A stretch of 64,000 bases of DNA from Anaerosomatales bacterium (GTDB taxonomy: Bacteria > Actinomycetota > Coriobacteriia > Anaerosomatales > SLCP01), in NCBI GenBank assembly GCA_029210645.1, contig JARGFT010000001.1, positions 65,035 through 129,034 on the forward strand, read 5' to 3'. Below are positions 27,128 through 35,701 of the stretch, one piece after another. Positions within the stretch are counted from its first letter, which is position 1, and every line of letters begins with the position of its first letter. The position numbers were made by a program, and so were the translations under genes. Under the pieces are notes generated by a model. That model was given only the letters and a program-made list of their open reading frames with translations, made no database searches and was not told the DNA's origin.

Positions 27128-29566
27128 TCACGACCACCTCGATGTCGATCTCTCGACGCCCGTTGCCGGTCCAGTGTAGCGCAGGGCGATGACGGCGACG
27201 TCATCGCCGAGAGTCCCGCCGCAGTGGGCCTCGACGCTCTCCACCAGCGCATCGATGACCGCCGCCGGTCCGCCGCCCGCGCTGCGGGCGACCACCTCCT
27301 TCACGCGCTCCTCGCCCAGGAAGCCGGAGCTGCTGCGCGCCTCGATGAGTCCGTCACTGAACGCAACGAGCAGGCTGCCCGGCTCGAGTGGCATGCTGAA
27401 GCACTCGAAGGTTCCTCCGGGCACGACACCAAGCGGGGGAGAGCTCGTGATGGCGTCATCGGTACATCGCCCGCTCATGCACAGGACGGGCTGCGGATGT
27501 CCGGCACATGCCAGTTCGAGCCGGCCTGTCGGCACGTGGATGGTTCCGTACAGCGCGGTGATGAAGCGGCTGTCACCGATCTGAGAGGCGATCGCATCGT
27601 TGGCCGCCCCGAGCACGATGTCCGGACGAGGGTCCTGGTAGGCGTACGCGCGGATGGTGCTCTTCGCCATGGCGGTGAGCGTGGCCGCCTCGATGCCCTT
27701 ACCGGACACGTCCCCGAGGACCAGCGCGACCCGGTCATCGGAGACCTCGAACACGTCGTAGAAGTCCCCTCCGATCCGTGCGAGTTCGGTTGCGCTGCGG
27801 TACACGTGTGCGAGTTCGAGCCCCGGAAGGGACGAGGGCATTGCCAGCAGGGCAGACTGTAGCGTGTCAGATATCATGCGCTGGGACGCGTAGAGACGCG
27901 CGTTCTCGATCGCGAGCGTGACAGAGGAGGAGAGCCTGCGGGCGAAATCGACCTCAAGGTCGGTGAAGCGATGGGGCGCCGAGTGGTAGTTCATGTAGAT
28001 CACTCCGAGGTCTTGACCCCGGAAGCGCAGCGGGATCGTGGCCAGCGAGCGGATGCCCAGGATTCTCATCGTCTCGGGGCTCATGCGCTTGTGCGTGAAC
28101 GCATCATCGACGATCAGCGGGCCGCCGTCGTCGTCGGCAACGGGCACCGGCCGGTCGCCGGGAGCGTGTAGGGGGATCTTCTCGTGCGGGAACCGGTAGA
28201 GATGGCCCGGCCGCCATCGCTTCCCGTCTCGCATCAGGACGGCTGCGCTCTCTGCGCCGAGCGCGTCGCACCCTGCTTCGGCAGCGGCTCGCGTGATCTC
28301 TGCAACATCGGTCATCGCGTTGATCGCGAGATCGAGCGCGCTCAGGGCCGCGGTGAGATCGCGAGCCCTCAGGAGGTTCCCCTCACGCTCCTTGCGCTCG
28401 CTGATATCTTCGATCGTGGCGATGAAGTACTTCGGGGCGCCATCCGGACCGCGCATGAGCGTGCGGCTCACCTCGGCCCAGGCGACCGTTCCGTCTCCTC
28501 GGATGTAGCGTTTCTCCAGGCGGTACTCACTGATATCGCCCTCCAGCAGGCGCCTGATGAGCGCTATCTCGGCGGGCCGGTCCTCGGCATGGGTGATGTC
28601 CTCAGGCCGAATCTGCCTGAGTGCCTCGGGAGAGTGACCCGCGATCTCGGCAAGCCTGCGGTTGAAGCGGAGCCAACGGCCGTCCAAGGAGACGTGGGCG
28701 ATGCCGATCGTGGCCTGTTCGAACGTCGACCGGAAGCGCACCTCGCTCTCCCTTAACTCCTCCGATGCCTGCTGGAGGTCGCCGAAGAGCACGTCGAGCG
28801 GGCGTGTGAGCGCGGTCTCGACGATCGCCCGGTACAGCAGGAAGAACGTAAGGACCTTGAGCATGTGGCCGATGAAGTTCCACGCCCCGAACGGGTCCGT
28901 GTACAACGTGAAAGCTATCTCGGCGGCGACGGCGGTCAGGATCACTCCCGAGAGCAGCCAGACGACCTCGCGGGTGAATGTGTCCCGGTATCTCCAGACT
29001 GCCGCAAGACTCAGCAGCATTGCCGCGCTGATGATGTACTCGCTCCAGATCTTGAAGGGGGTGAGTCCCGCACCTTCGACGAAAGCGGCCGGAAAGACAT
29101 CGAACACGAACACGCTTGCGAGCAGTACGCCTGTTGCGGCTGCGAAGAGCCAGAACGCGGCGACTGCCGAGATCTTGCGTCGCGCGAAAGCGGGGGCGAT
29201 CAGGAGCCCGGCTGTCTGGAGGTAGCGCGCGACGAGCCACAACTGGGTCGGCAGATCCGCGTCAGCGTCCGGGAAGACCCCCATTCCCCGGTAGGCGAGC
29301 AGGTGCAGGGTGTCAACGCACGCGGCGAAGAAGAACGCTACCGCAAGCACCACGAGATGCCCGGTGTCGAAGTAGCGACGGAGGTTCCAGGCGACCATGA
29401 AGGTGCCTGCGGCGACCGCGATCGCGAAGAGCTCGACCAGTGAGTGGAACAGAAGGTAGTCGTAGGTGAGCCTGACACCGAGCAGTCCGAGGAAGACCGC
29501 GATCACGAGCACGGCGTACCCGGCGACGCTCACCCGCTTCCCCTGGCTCTGCACGACCTGTGGCAT
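27128..29566 (-). CDS. MASE3-PAS-GAF-PP2C (SpoIIE-type) phosphatase
   Basis: 812 residues. About eight N-terminal membrane helices (residues 15-255) form a MASE3-type sensor (FHSLVELFAIAVAAGTFMVAWN, HLLAYRGMGVFP). A PAS domain (about 275-390, with the PAC end YFIATIEDISERKE), a GAF domain (about 410-555) and a C-terminal SpoIIE/RsbU-type PP2C phosphatase (about 585-800; GGDFYDVFE, LGDVSGKGIEAA, SDGLIEARS) follow. Such proteins dephosphorylate anti-sigma antagonists with STAS domains. The partner here is unknown; a STAS-HATPase fusion is encoded near 47.5 kb. The ubiB-like gene follows 6 nt downstream. Confidence 0.9.
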   Translation of the reverse strand: MPQVVQSQGKRVSVAGYAVLVIAVFLGLLGVRLTYDYLLFHSLVELFAIAVAAGTFMVAWNLRRYFDTGHLVVLAVAFFFAACVDTLHLLAYRGMGVFPDADADLPTQLWLVARYLQTAGLLIAPAFARRKISAVAAFWLFAAATGVLLASVFVFDVFPAAFVEGAGLTPFKIWSEYIISAAMLLSLAAVWRYRDTFTREVVWLLSGVILTAVAAEIAFTLYTDPFGAWNFIGHMLKVLTFFLLYRAIVETALTRPLDVLFGDLQQASEELRESEVRFRSTFEQATIGIAHVSLDGRWLRFNRRLAEIAGHSPEALRQIRPEDITHAEDRPAEIALIRRLLEGDISEYRLEKRYIRGDGTVAWAEVSRTLMRGPDGAPKYFIATIEDISERKEREGNLLRARDLTAALSALDLAINAMTDVAEITRAAAEAGCDALGAESAAVLMRDGKRWRPGHLYRFPHEKIPLHAPGDRPVPVADDDGGPLIVDDAFTHKRMSPETMRILGIRSLATIPLRFRGQDLGVIYMNYHSAPHRFTDLEVDFARRLSSSVTLAIENARLYASQRMISDTLQSALLAMPSSLPGLELAHVYRSATELARIGGDFYDVFEVSDDRVALVLGDVSGKGIEAATLTAMAKSTIRAYAYQDPRPDIVLGAANDAIASQIGDSRFITALYGTIHVPTGRLELACAGHPQPVLCMSGRCTDDAITSSPPLGVVPGGTFECFSMPLEPGSLLVAFSDGLIEARSSSGFLGEERVKEVVARSAGGGPAAVIDALVESVEAHCGGTLGDDVAVIALRYTGPATGVERSTSRWS

Positions 29567-29699
29567 CTTACCGTCCCTGATGTGAGCGCACTCGGCTTAT
29601 CGTCGCACGGTGGGAGGCGGAGCGGCAACCGGGCGGAGAGCTGAATGAGCCTCCGCCATCGGCTATGCTGTGGACGACTCGACGAGAGGAGCGCGTCAC

Positions 29700-30413
29700 G
29701 TGCTCGTGTTCTGCGACATACCTGTTGGCGACGCCGGAGAGGTTTGCTGCTGTCGGTGCCGCGGCGCCGATGCCCCGCCACACACGAGCATCGCCGAGCT
29801 CGGCGAGCGCATCGATTCCGCGCTCCGCACTGTACCGGACGCCGGCGTTCTCCTTTCGGGTGTCGACTCGCTCGACCACAGCGAACTCGGCGATCTCGTG
29901 AAGCACGCTGCAGGGGCGGGTGCTTCCCGCATCGCCCTGCGCACGTCTGGCCGCGCGCTTGCCGACGCCGCCACGGCTCGGGAGCTCGTGCGCAGCGGCG
30001 TCCGGGTCGTCGAGGTGACTTTCCTCGGTTCCAGCGCGCAGGCGCACGATGCGCTCGCCACCACCCCGGGCGCGTTCGATACCGCGGCCGCCGGCGTCGC
30101 AAACGTCCGTGCGGCTGCGGACGCACTCGGCATCCGGGTGGCCGTTCGCGGACGGGTGCGGGTATGCCGCCACAACCTCCAGGACCTTCCGGCAACGGTC
30201 ATGCGCCTCGCAGAGATGGGCGTTGCCAGCATCTCGCTGGCTTGCGATCCCACCCTCGACCCCCGACGCTCCGTCGACTGGGTGCGTGCCGCGTGCGACA
30301 CCGGGATCGTGAATCGTGTCTGGGTTTCGGTGTCAGGTGTGGGCGATGGCGTGCTCGGGGACAGATCGCTGCACGCCACCGATCCGATCACCATCTGCGA
30401 GGTCCCGGCGTGA
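29700..30413 (+). CDS. Radical-SAM-like protein lacking the CX3CX2C motif
   Basis: 237 residues. GTG 29700 is preferred because AGAGGAG lies 9 nt upstream; an in-frame GTG at 29670 is possible. The body resembles the middle of radical SAM barrels: SGVRVVEVTFLGSSAQAHDALATTPGAFD, then VRGRVRVCRHNLQDLPATVMRLAEMGV. In place of the usual cluster motif near the N-terminus it has VCCCRCRG after VFCDIPVGD, so there are five cysteines but no CX3CX2C spacing. It overlaps the following genuine radical SAM gene by 4 bp. It may be a non-catalytic partner or use a different cluster. Specific function unknown. Confidence 0.6.
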   Translation: MLVFCDIPVGDAGEVCCCRCRGADAPPHTSIAELGERIDSALRTVPDAGVLLSGVDSLDHSELGDLVKHAAGAGASRIALRTSGRALADAATARELVRSGVRVVEVTFLGSSAQAHDALATTPGAFDTAAAGVANVRAAADALGIRVAVRGRVRVCRHNLQDLPATVMRLAEMGVASISLACDPTLDPRRSVDWVRAACDTGIVNRVWVSVSGVGDGVLGDRSLHATDPITICEVPA

Positions 30414-31681
30414 GCAGGGGGCCGCTCCAGAAGGTGGCGCTTGTCGGCCTCAACTCGGCAGGGTACCGCTCGCTTGCTTTGGGATACGTGCGCGCCTACG
30501 CGCAGGCGGACCCGCGCCTTTCGGGCAAGAGCGGCTTCATGACGCTCGATCTCGACGTCAACGTCGATCCCTGGTGGGTCGCGTACCGGGTGGCCGCACT
30601 CGAGCCGGACGTGGTCGGGTTCTCGGTGACCTGCTGGAACGCCCGGTCGGTCTACGATGCATGCCGCCTGTTGAAGCGAATCGTGCCGAACGCCTTCGTC
30701 GTCGTGGGTGGCCCTGAGGTCGCGCCCATCGCCGAGGAGGTTCTTGTGGACCAGCCCTCGATCGACGCGGTCGTGCGCGGAGAGGGGGAGGAGACCTTCG
30801 TGGAGCTTCTCTCCACGCTTCTCAAGGGCCGCTCGCCCTGGCGGGTCGAGGGCGTCACGGCCCGGCGAGACGGTGAGATCGTCTCCGGCTCCGACCGGGC
30901 GTTGATCGGGGACCTGGACGCCATCCCTTCACCGTACCTGACGGGTGTGCTCGAACCGGTCGAGGGCACTGCGTATATCGAGACGTACCGGGGGTGCCCC
31001 CATCGGTGCGGATACTGCTTCGAGGGGAAGGGATTCGGACGCTTGCGGTCCTTCTCGAAGGAGCGCGTCCAGACCGAGATCGAGTTCCTCGCGAGCACCG
31101 CGGGGCTGCGGTCCTTCTCCTTCATCGACCCGGTGTTCAATCTCACAAGGGATCGCCTGGAGTGGCTCGCCGGGGTCATGGACCCGTACGCGCGACGGGG
31201 CGTGCGCCTGCACACCATCGAGGTCGACATCGAGCGAATAGGAGCCGACGAAGCGGCCCTGCTCCGCCGTGCGGGAGTGGCATCGGTCGAGACCGGCCCT
31301 CAGAGCGTCGGAGAGACGGCACTCGCGCTCTGCCGCCGCACCTTCGACCGCGACCGGTTCGTCGCAGGTGTGGAGGCGCTGCGGGCCGAGGGTATCTCCG
31401 TGGAGTGCGACCTGATCATCGGTCTGCCCGGCGACACCGCTGCTGACGTGCTCGAAGGCATGCGGTTCGTGGCCGCGCTGGACCCGGGAATGCTCCAGAT
31501 GTCGACGCTGCACGTGTTGCCCGGGACGGACCTGTGGCAACGTTGCGGAGAGGTCGGTCTGGCGTTCGACCCGGCTCCGCCGCACGAGGTCATCAGCACC
31601 GGGGAGATCGACTTTGCCGACCTGCGTCGCCTCGAAGTGATGGGCAACGCGGTCATGGACCACTACCGGGCGCGTCTGTAG
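30410..31681 (+). CDS. B12-binding domain radical SAM protein
   Basis: 423 residues starting at GTG 30410, which overlaps the previous stop. The N-terminal cobalamin-binding-type Rossmann domain (about 1-135) has LEPDVVGFSVTCWNARSVYDAC, VVVGGPEVAP and VVRGEGEETFVELL. The radical SAM domain (from about 185) carries the cluster motif CPHRCGYC, and later IIGLPGDTAADVLEGM. The architecture is that of B12-dependent radical SAM enzymes, methyltransferases and others; the substrate is not readable. It is co-transcribed with the degenerate radical-SAM-like gene and followed 20 nt later by an aminotransferase. Confidence 0.88.
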   Translation: MSRGPLQKVALVGLNSAGYRSLALGYVRAYAQADPRLSGKSGFMTLDLDVNVDPWWVAYRVAALEPDVVGFSVTCWNARSVYDACRLLKRIVPNAFVVVGGPEVAPIAEEVLVDQPSIDAVVRGEGEETFVELLSTLLKGRSPWRVEGVTARRDGEIVSGSDRALIGDLDAIPSPYLTGVLEPVEGTAYIETYRGCPHRCGYCFEGKGFGRLRSFSKERVQTEIEFLASTAGLRSFSFIDPVFNLTRDRLEWLAGVMDPYARRGVRLHTIEVDIERIGADEAALLRRAGVASVETGPQSVGETALALCRRTFDRDRFVAGVEALRAEGISVECDLIIGLPGDTAADVLEGMRFVAALDPGMLQMSTLHVLPGTDLWQRCGEVGLAFDPAPPHEVISTGEIDFADLRRLEVMGNAVMDHYRARL

Positions 31682-31701
31682 CGCGCTGTGTGAGGAGAGA
31701 G

Positions 31702-32880
31702 ATGGAGCCCACATCAGAACACGTGTCGAAGCGGGCGACAGCGATTCGGCCGTTCGTCGTGATGGATGTCGTTGCGCGGGCCAAGGAACTGGCCGCGATG
31801 GGCCACGACGTGGTGCGTCTGGAGATCGGAGACCCCGACCTGCCCACGCCGGCCGTCATCACACGTGCCGCCGAGGAGGCGATGGAGCAGGGGGACACCG
31901 GATACACGCAATCCGCCGGCCTGCCGACGCTCCGGCAAGCGATTTCGGCCCACTACGACACGTCGTACGGCGTCACGGTCGACCCCGAGGACATCGTCGT
32001 CAGCCAGGGCACGTCACCCGCGATGCTTCTCGTCTTCGGCGCTCTGCTCGACCCTGGCGATGAAGTGATCGTCTCCGACCCGTGCTATCCGGCGTATCCG
32101 AACTACGTGAACTTCCTCGGCGGCGTGCCGGTGCCGGTGAGCGTTCGTGCGGAGGAGGGCTTCCGGTTCCGCCCCGGGGAGGTCCGCGCCGCGATCACGC
32201 CGCGGACGCGCGCGATCATGGTGAACTCGCCATGCAACCCGACGGGGACCGTCCTGCCCGCCGAGGACCTGGCCGAGCTTGCCGCCATCGCCGAGGAGCA
32301 CGACATCTGGATCGTAAGCGACGAGATCTACCACGGCCTCGATTTCTCCGGACGCAGCCGCTCGATCCTGGAGTTCACCGACCGGGCCTTCGTGCTCAAC
32401 GGATTCTCGAAGGTCTACGCGATGACCGGTTGGCGACTCGGGTACCTCATCGCGCCGCGCCCGTTCGTGCGCCCGTGCGAGAAGATCCAGCAGAACTTCT
32501 TCCTCTGCGCGAACCATTTCGTGCAGGTGGCCGGGACCGTGGCCCTCACCACAGCACAGGCCGAGGTGGCCCGCATGCGCGAGATATACGACGAGCGGCG
32601 TCGCTACCTGGTTCCCGCTCTGCGCGACATCGGGCTCACCGTGGCGTGCGAGCCCACCGGTGCCTTCTACGTGTTCGCCGACGCACGCTCGTGGGGTGTC
32701 GACTCGCTGGAGTTGTCACGCCGCATCCTGGAAGAGGCATACGTCTCGGCGGCGCCCGGCATCGATTTCGGTCCGGGCGGTGAGGGGTTCTTGCGCTTCA
32801 GCTACGCAACGTCACTCGAGCGGCTTGCCGAGGGCGTGTCCAGGCTGGGAGCGTGGAGCCGTGAACACGCCCGGGGATAG
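31702..32880 (+). CDS. Pyridoxal phosphate-dependent aminotransferase, class I/II
   Basis: 392-residue fold-type I aminotransferase. ATG 31702 follows GAGGAGAGAG and gives a normal N-terminus (ATAIRPFVVMDVVARAKEL). Motifs are EIGDPDLPTP, MVNSPCNPTGTVL, VSDEIYHGLDF and the Schiff-base Lys in NGFSKVYAMTGWRLGYL. The C-terminal Arg that binds the substrate carboxylate is in FLRFSYATSLERL. Closest in style to aspartate/LL-diaminopimelate-type enzymes, but specificity cannot be assigned. Confidence 0.9.
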   Translation: MEPTSEHVSKRATAIRPFVVMDVVARAKELAAMGHDVVRLEIGDPDLPTPAVITRAAEEAMEQGDTGYTQSAGLPTLRQAISAHYDTSYGVTVDPEDIVVSQGTSPAMLLVFGALLDPGDEVIVSDPCYPAYPNYVNFLGGVPVPVSVRAEEGFRFRPGEVRAAITPRTRAIMVNSPCNPTGTVLPAEDLAELAAIAEEHDIWIVSDEIYHGLDFSGRSRSILEFTDRAFVLNGFSKVYAMTGWRLGYLIAPRPFVRPCEKIQQNFFLCANHFVQVAGTVALTTAQAEVARMREIYDERRRYLVPALRDIGLTVACEPTGAFYVFADARSWGVDSLELSRRILEEAYVSAAPGIDFGPGGEGFLRFSYATSLERLAEGVSRLGAWSREHARG

Positions 32881-32969
32881 GTGTACCGCTCGCCGAATGA
32901 TGCTCATGTTCGCGTCCCGTGCGTCCGAAGAGTAGTGTGCATGACGTCGTTGCGGATCCGCTCCGACGA

Positions 32970-32985
32970 CGGCACGGATATTGCA
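32970..32985 (+). promoter_or_regulatory. Sigma-54 (-24/-12) promoter ahead of the PHP gene
   Basis: CGGCACGGATATTGCA. Against the consensus TGGCACG-N4-TTGCA only the first base differs, and GG and GC are exactly 10 nt apart. It lies about 54 nt before the PHP start, so a transcript start near 32996 would leave a 43-nt leader. Confidence 0.75.
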
Positions 32986-33038
32986 CCAGCGGGTCGAACA
33001 CCGCACGGCGCCGACAGAATCCCTCGAGAGGGGACCTC

Positions 33039-33767
33039 TTGACTGATACGTGGAGCAAGGCCGACCTTCACATCCACAGTGACTTCAGTGACGGTCTGGC
33101 CACCATTCCCGAGATCATGCAGCACGTCCAGGACAACACCGATCTCTCTGCCATCGCCATCACCGACCACAACACCATCGAGGGCGCGTTGCTCGCGAAG
33201 TCACTCGAGAACGAGTACGACCTCGAGGTCGTCGTGGGCGAGGAGATCTCGACGAAGTCGGGCCACGTGATCGGGCTCTTTCTCGAGGAGCATATCCCCG
33301 CGGGCATGACGGTCGCTGAGACCATCGCGGCCATCAACGAGCAGGGTGGCGTCGCGATGATCCCTCACCCGTTCTCCGCACAGGGCGTCTTCGGCCCGTT
33401 CGGCGTCAAGGGGTTCGGCGCGGCACTCAACGAACTCGCATTCCACGCCCTCGAAGTCTACAACTCGATGCCATTCCTCGTGTTCGCCAACCGCGTGGCG
33501 GCCAAGGTCTTCGCCGGGGGCCAGGGCATCGCCGCGACCGGTGGCTCGGACGCTCACGTTCTCCAGGGCATCGGGAAGGGCTACACCGTTTTCCGTGGCA
33601 CCACGACCGCGAATCTGCGCTCGAGCATCGACGCGCTCGAGACGAGGGCGGAGACGGGCAGGGGCGGACTCGCGATCGCGCTGCGCTACGCGTATACGTT
33701 CCCGCGCATCAGGCGCCAGCGAGAATGGAATCGCGCGGTGTGTAAGCCGCAGCGCGTCAGCGCGTAG
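33039..33767 (+). CDS. PHP-domain metal-dependent phosphoesterase
   Basis: 242 residues from TTG 33039, with GAGAGGGG 6-9 nt upstream; no in-frame ATG or GTG fits. The PHP metal site is complete: ADLHIHSDFSDG, ITDHNTIEGA, VVGEE, MIPHPFS and GGSDAH. Relatives hydrolyse nucleotides or phosphoamino-acid-type substrates (TrpH/YciV group), for example 3',5'-bisphosphates. The exact substrate is unknown. A near-perfect sigma-54 promoter precedes it. Its 3' end overlaps the convergent chelatase-like gene by 11 bp. Confidence 0.87.
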   Translation: MTDTWSKADLHIHSDFSDGLATIPEIMQHVQDNTDLSAIAITDHNTIEGALLAKSLENEYDLEVVVGEEISTKSGHVIGLFLEEHIPAGMTVAETIAAINEQGGVAMIPHPFSAQGVFGPFGVKGFGAALNELAFHALEVYNSMPFLVFANRVAAKVFAGGQGIAATGGSDAHVLQGIGKGYTVFRGTTTANLRSSIDALETRAETGRGGLAIALRYAYTFPRIRRQREWNRAVCKPQRVSA

Positions 33768-34995
33768 CCGCCACACAGGTTCCGGGCGCGCCGCCGGCCG
33801 CCTCTTCGATGTCTGCTGCCAGCACCTCGGCGAATACCGGGTCGTCTCCCCAGGGCGCGATGTGTACCACGCGCACATTCTCGGACACGCGAGCATCACG
33901 TGCCGCCGCCGGTACGTCGAGCAGCGTCTGCAAGTTCGCGAACGGATGACAGGCGGGAACGACCAGTATGCGGTCGCATCCGAGAGCTGCGAGATGCCGC
34001 ACCGTCTCGGTCACACCCGGGTCGCGCCACTCGGCGGTGCACACCCGTACGCGGTCGCTCTCGAGCCCCTCCTCGACGAGGAAGAGCCGGACTCTGTTGG
34101 CGAACGCATTCTCCTGGATGTCGAAGGGTTGGTTGACGTGCTCGTATTCCCCGGGTTGGCCATGGACGACGAGTGCCACACCCGTGATCTTAGGGTCCGA
34201 GCGGACCGCAAGGGTTCTTCGTGCAACGAGGCGTGCGAGTTCGTCCGAGGCCCAGAGCGAGCGGGTGTAGGAGACCGAGAGCCCCGAGACGCGCACATCG
34301 GCCCTTCGTCGCTCGGCGTTCGCCCGGTACCCCTCGGCGATGTAGGCGCCGGCGACGACCGCGGCGTCGAAGCCCGCCTCGCCGGCCGCGTGCAGCAACC
34401 CGTCGAGGGATGAGCCGTTCCCGCAGCGCACTACGAGCGGCCCGGCGAAACGCATCCGGTCGAGACGTCCCTCAACACGCTCTGCGAGTCCCATCACCTG
34501 ACCCTGTTCGGGGCTGCGTCCGCCCACCGCGCGGTAGCGGGCCTTCTGAGCGGCGTAGTGGAAGGGGACAACGCTGAGAGCGGGCTCGGGAAGGCCAGAG
34601 TCGACGAGATCGGCGATCTCCTTCGTTACCTCACCGGGGGCGTAGTGCTCCGCCTCCATATCGGCGATGACGACCACCAGCGTGCGAGGCGGTGTTCCAA
34701 GCGCAGGCAGCGTCGGGAGGTCCAGCTTCGGCCGGACGTAGGCGAGCAGCGAGGCCACGAGCGCGAAGCCGCCCCCGATGGCGGCGAGTACGATGACGCT
34801 CGCGATGACGGTGAGCGCCGGCCGCTCGTACGTGGCGACCAGGCGGTTGCCGGCGAGCACGCTCAGGGTCATCGAGGCGACACCGGCTACCATCACGAGG
34901 CCTTCGCGACGGCGGACGACGACAAGAAGGATCGCCAACGCAGATCCCGCTCCCAGAGAACCGCCCACCAGCCCGATCCAGAGGAGCGGTGTCAT
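33757..34995 (-). CDS. Membrane-anchored chelatase-superfamily protein (CbiX/ferrochelatase-like)
   Basis: 412 residues. ATG 34995 (third of three consecutive ATGs) has GGAAGG upstream. About three hydrophobic segments fill the first 105 residues. The cytoplasmic part looks like a two-lobed class II chelatase fold: TLVVVIADMEAEHYAPGE, AGPLVVRCGNGSSLDGLLHAAGEAG, ALVVHGQPGEYEHVNQPFDIQENAFANRVRLFL and RILVVPACHPFANLQTLLDVP. The HGQ...N and ACHPF residues sit where chelatases hold metal-inserting His. Fusion to a membrane domain is unusual. Metal insertion into a tetrapyrrole is one possibility; not proven. Confidence 0.6.
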   Translation of the reverse strand: MTPLLWIGLVGGSLGAGSALAILLVVVRRREGLVMVAGVASMTLSVLAGNRLVATYERPALTVIASVIVLAAIGGGFALVASLLAYVRPKLDLPTLPALGTPPRTLVVVIADMEAEHYAPGEVTKEIADLVDSGLPEPALSVVPFHYAAQKARYRAVGGRSPEQGQVMGLAERVEGRLDRMRFAGPLVVRCGNGSSLDGLLHAAGEAGFDAAVVAGAYIAEGYRANAERRRADVRVSGLSVSYTRSLWASDELARLVARRTLAVRSDPKITGVALVVHGQPGEYEHVNQPFDIQENAFANRVRLFLVEEGLESDRVRVCTAEWRDPGVTETVRHLAALGCDRILVVPACHPFANLQTLLDVPAAARDARVSENVRVVHIAPWGDDPVFAEVLAADIEEAAGGAPGTCVAATR

Positions 34996-35059
34996 CATCA
35001 TCCTTCCGAATGCACCCCGACGAACACGATGATAACCGAGCAGGGCGGGGCGCGCCGTG

Positions 35060-35089
35060 TTGACCACTAAATACCCCGTGGGGTATACT
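35060..35089 (+). promoter_or_regulatory. Promoter of the thioredoxin cluster
   Basis: TTGACC (35060-35065), 18 nt, TATACT (35084-35089). The CsoR-type palindrome covers the spacer and the start of the -10. Confidence 0.75.
35071..35086 (+). promoter_or_regulatory. CsoR-family operator 1 (thioredoxin)
   Basis: ATACCCC-GT-GGGGTAT, 7-bp arms around 2 nt, overlapping the promoter. It matches the two sites at 36432 and 43413. Confidence 0.8.
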
Positions 35090-35127
35090 CATGGATAGAT
35101 ACGATGCTGAGTGTGGAGGGAAGAGCT

Positions 35128-35454
35128 ATGTCGGACAAGGTTATCGAGGTCAGTGCCGCACAGTTCGATTCGGAGGTGCTCGATGCGACCGTTCCGGTGG
35201 TCGTCGACTTCTGGGCTCCGTGGTGCGGACCCTGCCGAGTGGTCGCTCCAGAGGTCGAGAAGCTTGCAGGGCGGGCTGACGGCGCGGTGAAGTTCGTCAA
35301 GGTCAACATCGATGAGAATCGCGATGTTGCGATCAGATACAACGTGATGAGCATACCGACGATCGCGAAGTTCGAGCGTGGCTCGGTCGTGGCGCAGGCA
35401 ATCGGCGCCAAGGGAGCCGATGCGCTCTCGAAAGAGCTGGGTCTGGGGGTGTAG
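35128..35454 (+). CDS. trxA: Thioredoxin
   Basis: 108 residues with active site WAPWCGPCR and the cis-Pro in MSIPTIAKF. It reduces protein disulfides, taking electrons from thioredoxin reductase. ATG 35128 has GGAGGG upstream; an in-frame ATG at 35104 lies before the ribosome site. It is first in a three-gene set with an FmdB-type zinc ribbon and a DUF302 protein. Its promoter carries a CsoR-type operator, which suggests a thioredoxin devoted to metal, sulfide or thiol stress rather than the housekeeping copy. Confidence 0.93.
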   Translation: MSDKVIEVSAAQFDSEVLDATVPVVVDFWAPWCGPCRVVAPEVEKLAGRADGAVKFVKVNIDENRDVAIRYNVMSIPTIAKFERGSVVAQAIGAKGADALSKELGLGV

Positions 35455-35457
35455 GAG

Positions 35458-35658
35458 TTGCCCACCTACGACCTGAAGTGTCAGGATTGCGGTGAGCGAT
35501 TCGAGCGATTCTTCATGCGGTTGATCCGCACCGAGGATCGAGTGTGCCCGTGCTGTGGCTCCACCCGCGTTGCGACGGGGCCCGGTGGAGGAGTGGTGGC
35601 GGTCGCTCGCGCTGCACGGAACGACGCGGGAGCGTGCGGCACAGGAGGTTTCAGCTGA
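35458..35658 (+). CDS. FmdB-type zinc-ribbon protein
   Basis: 66 residues from a TTG 3 nt after the thioredoxin stop. MPTYDLKCQDCGERFERFF and CPCCGST give the two CxxC pairs of an FmdB/CxxC_CXXC_SSSS zinc ribbon. The C-terminal third is Gly/Ala-rich. These small proteins are common but their function is unproven. Confidence 0.75.
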   Translation: MPTYDLKCQDCGERFERFFMRLIRTEDRVCPCCGSTRVATGPGGGVVAVARAARNDAGACGTGGFS

Positions 35659-35701
35659 GCATGAGCACCTGCGCCCGGTCGGGCGCAGCCGAGGGGGACC
35701 G

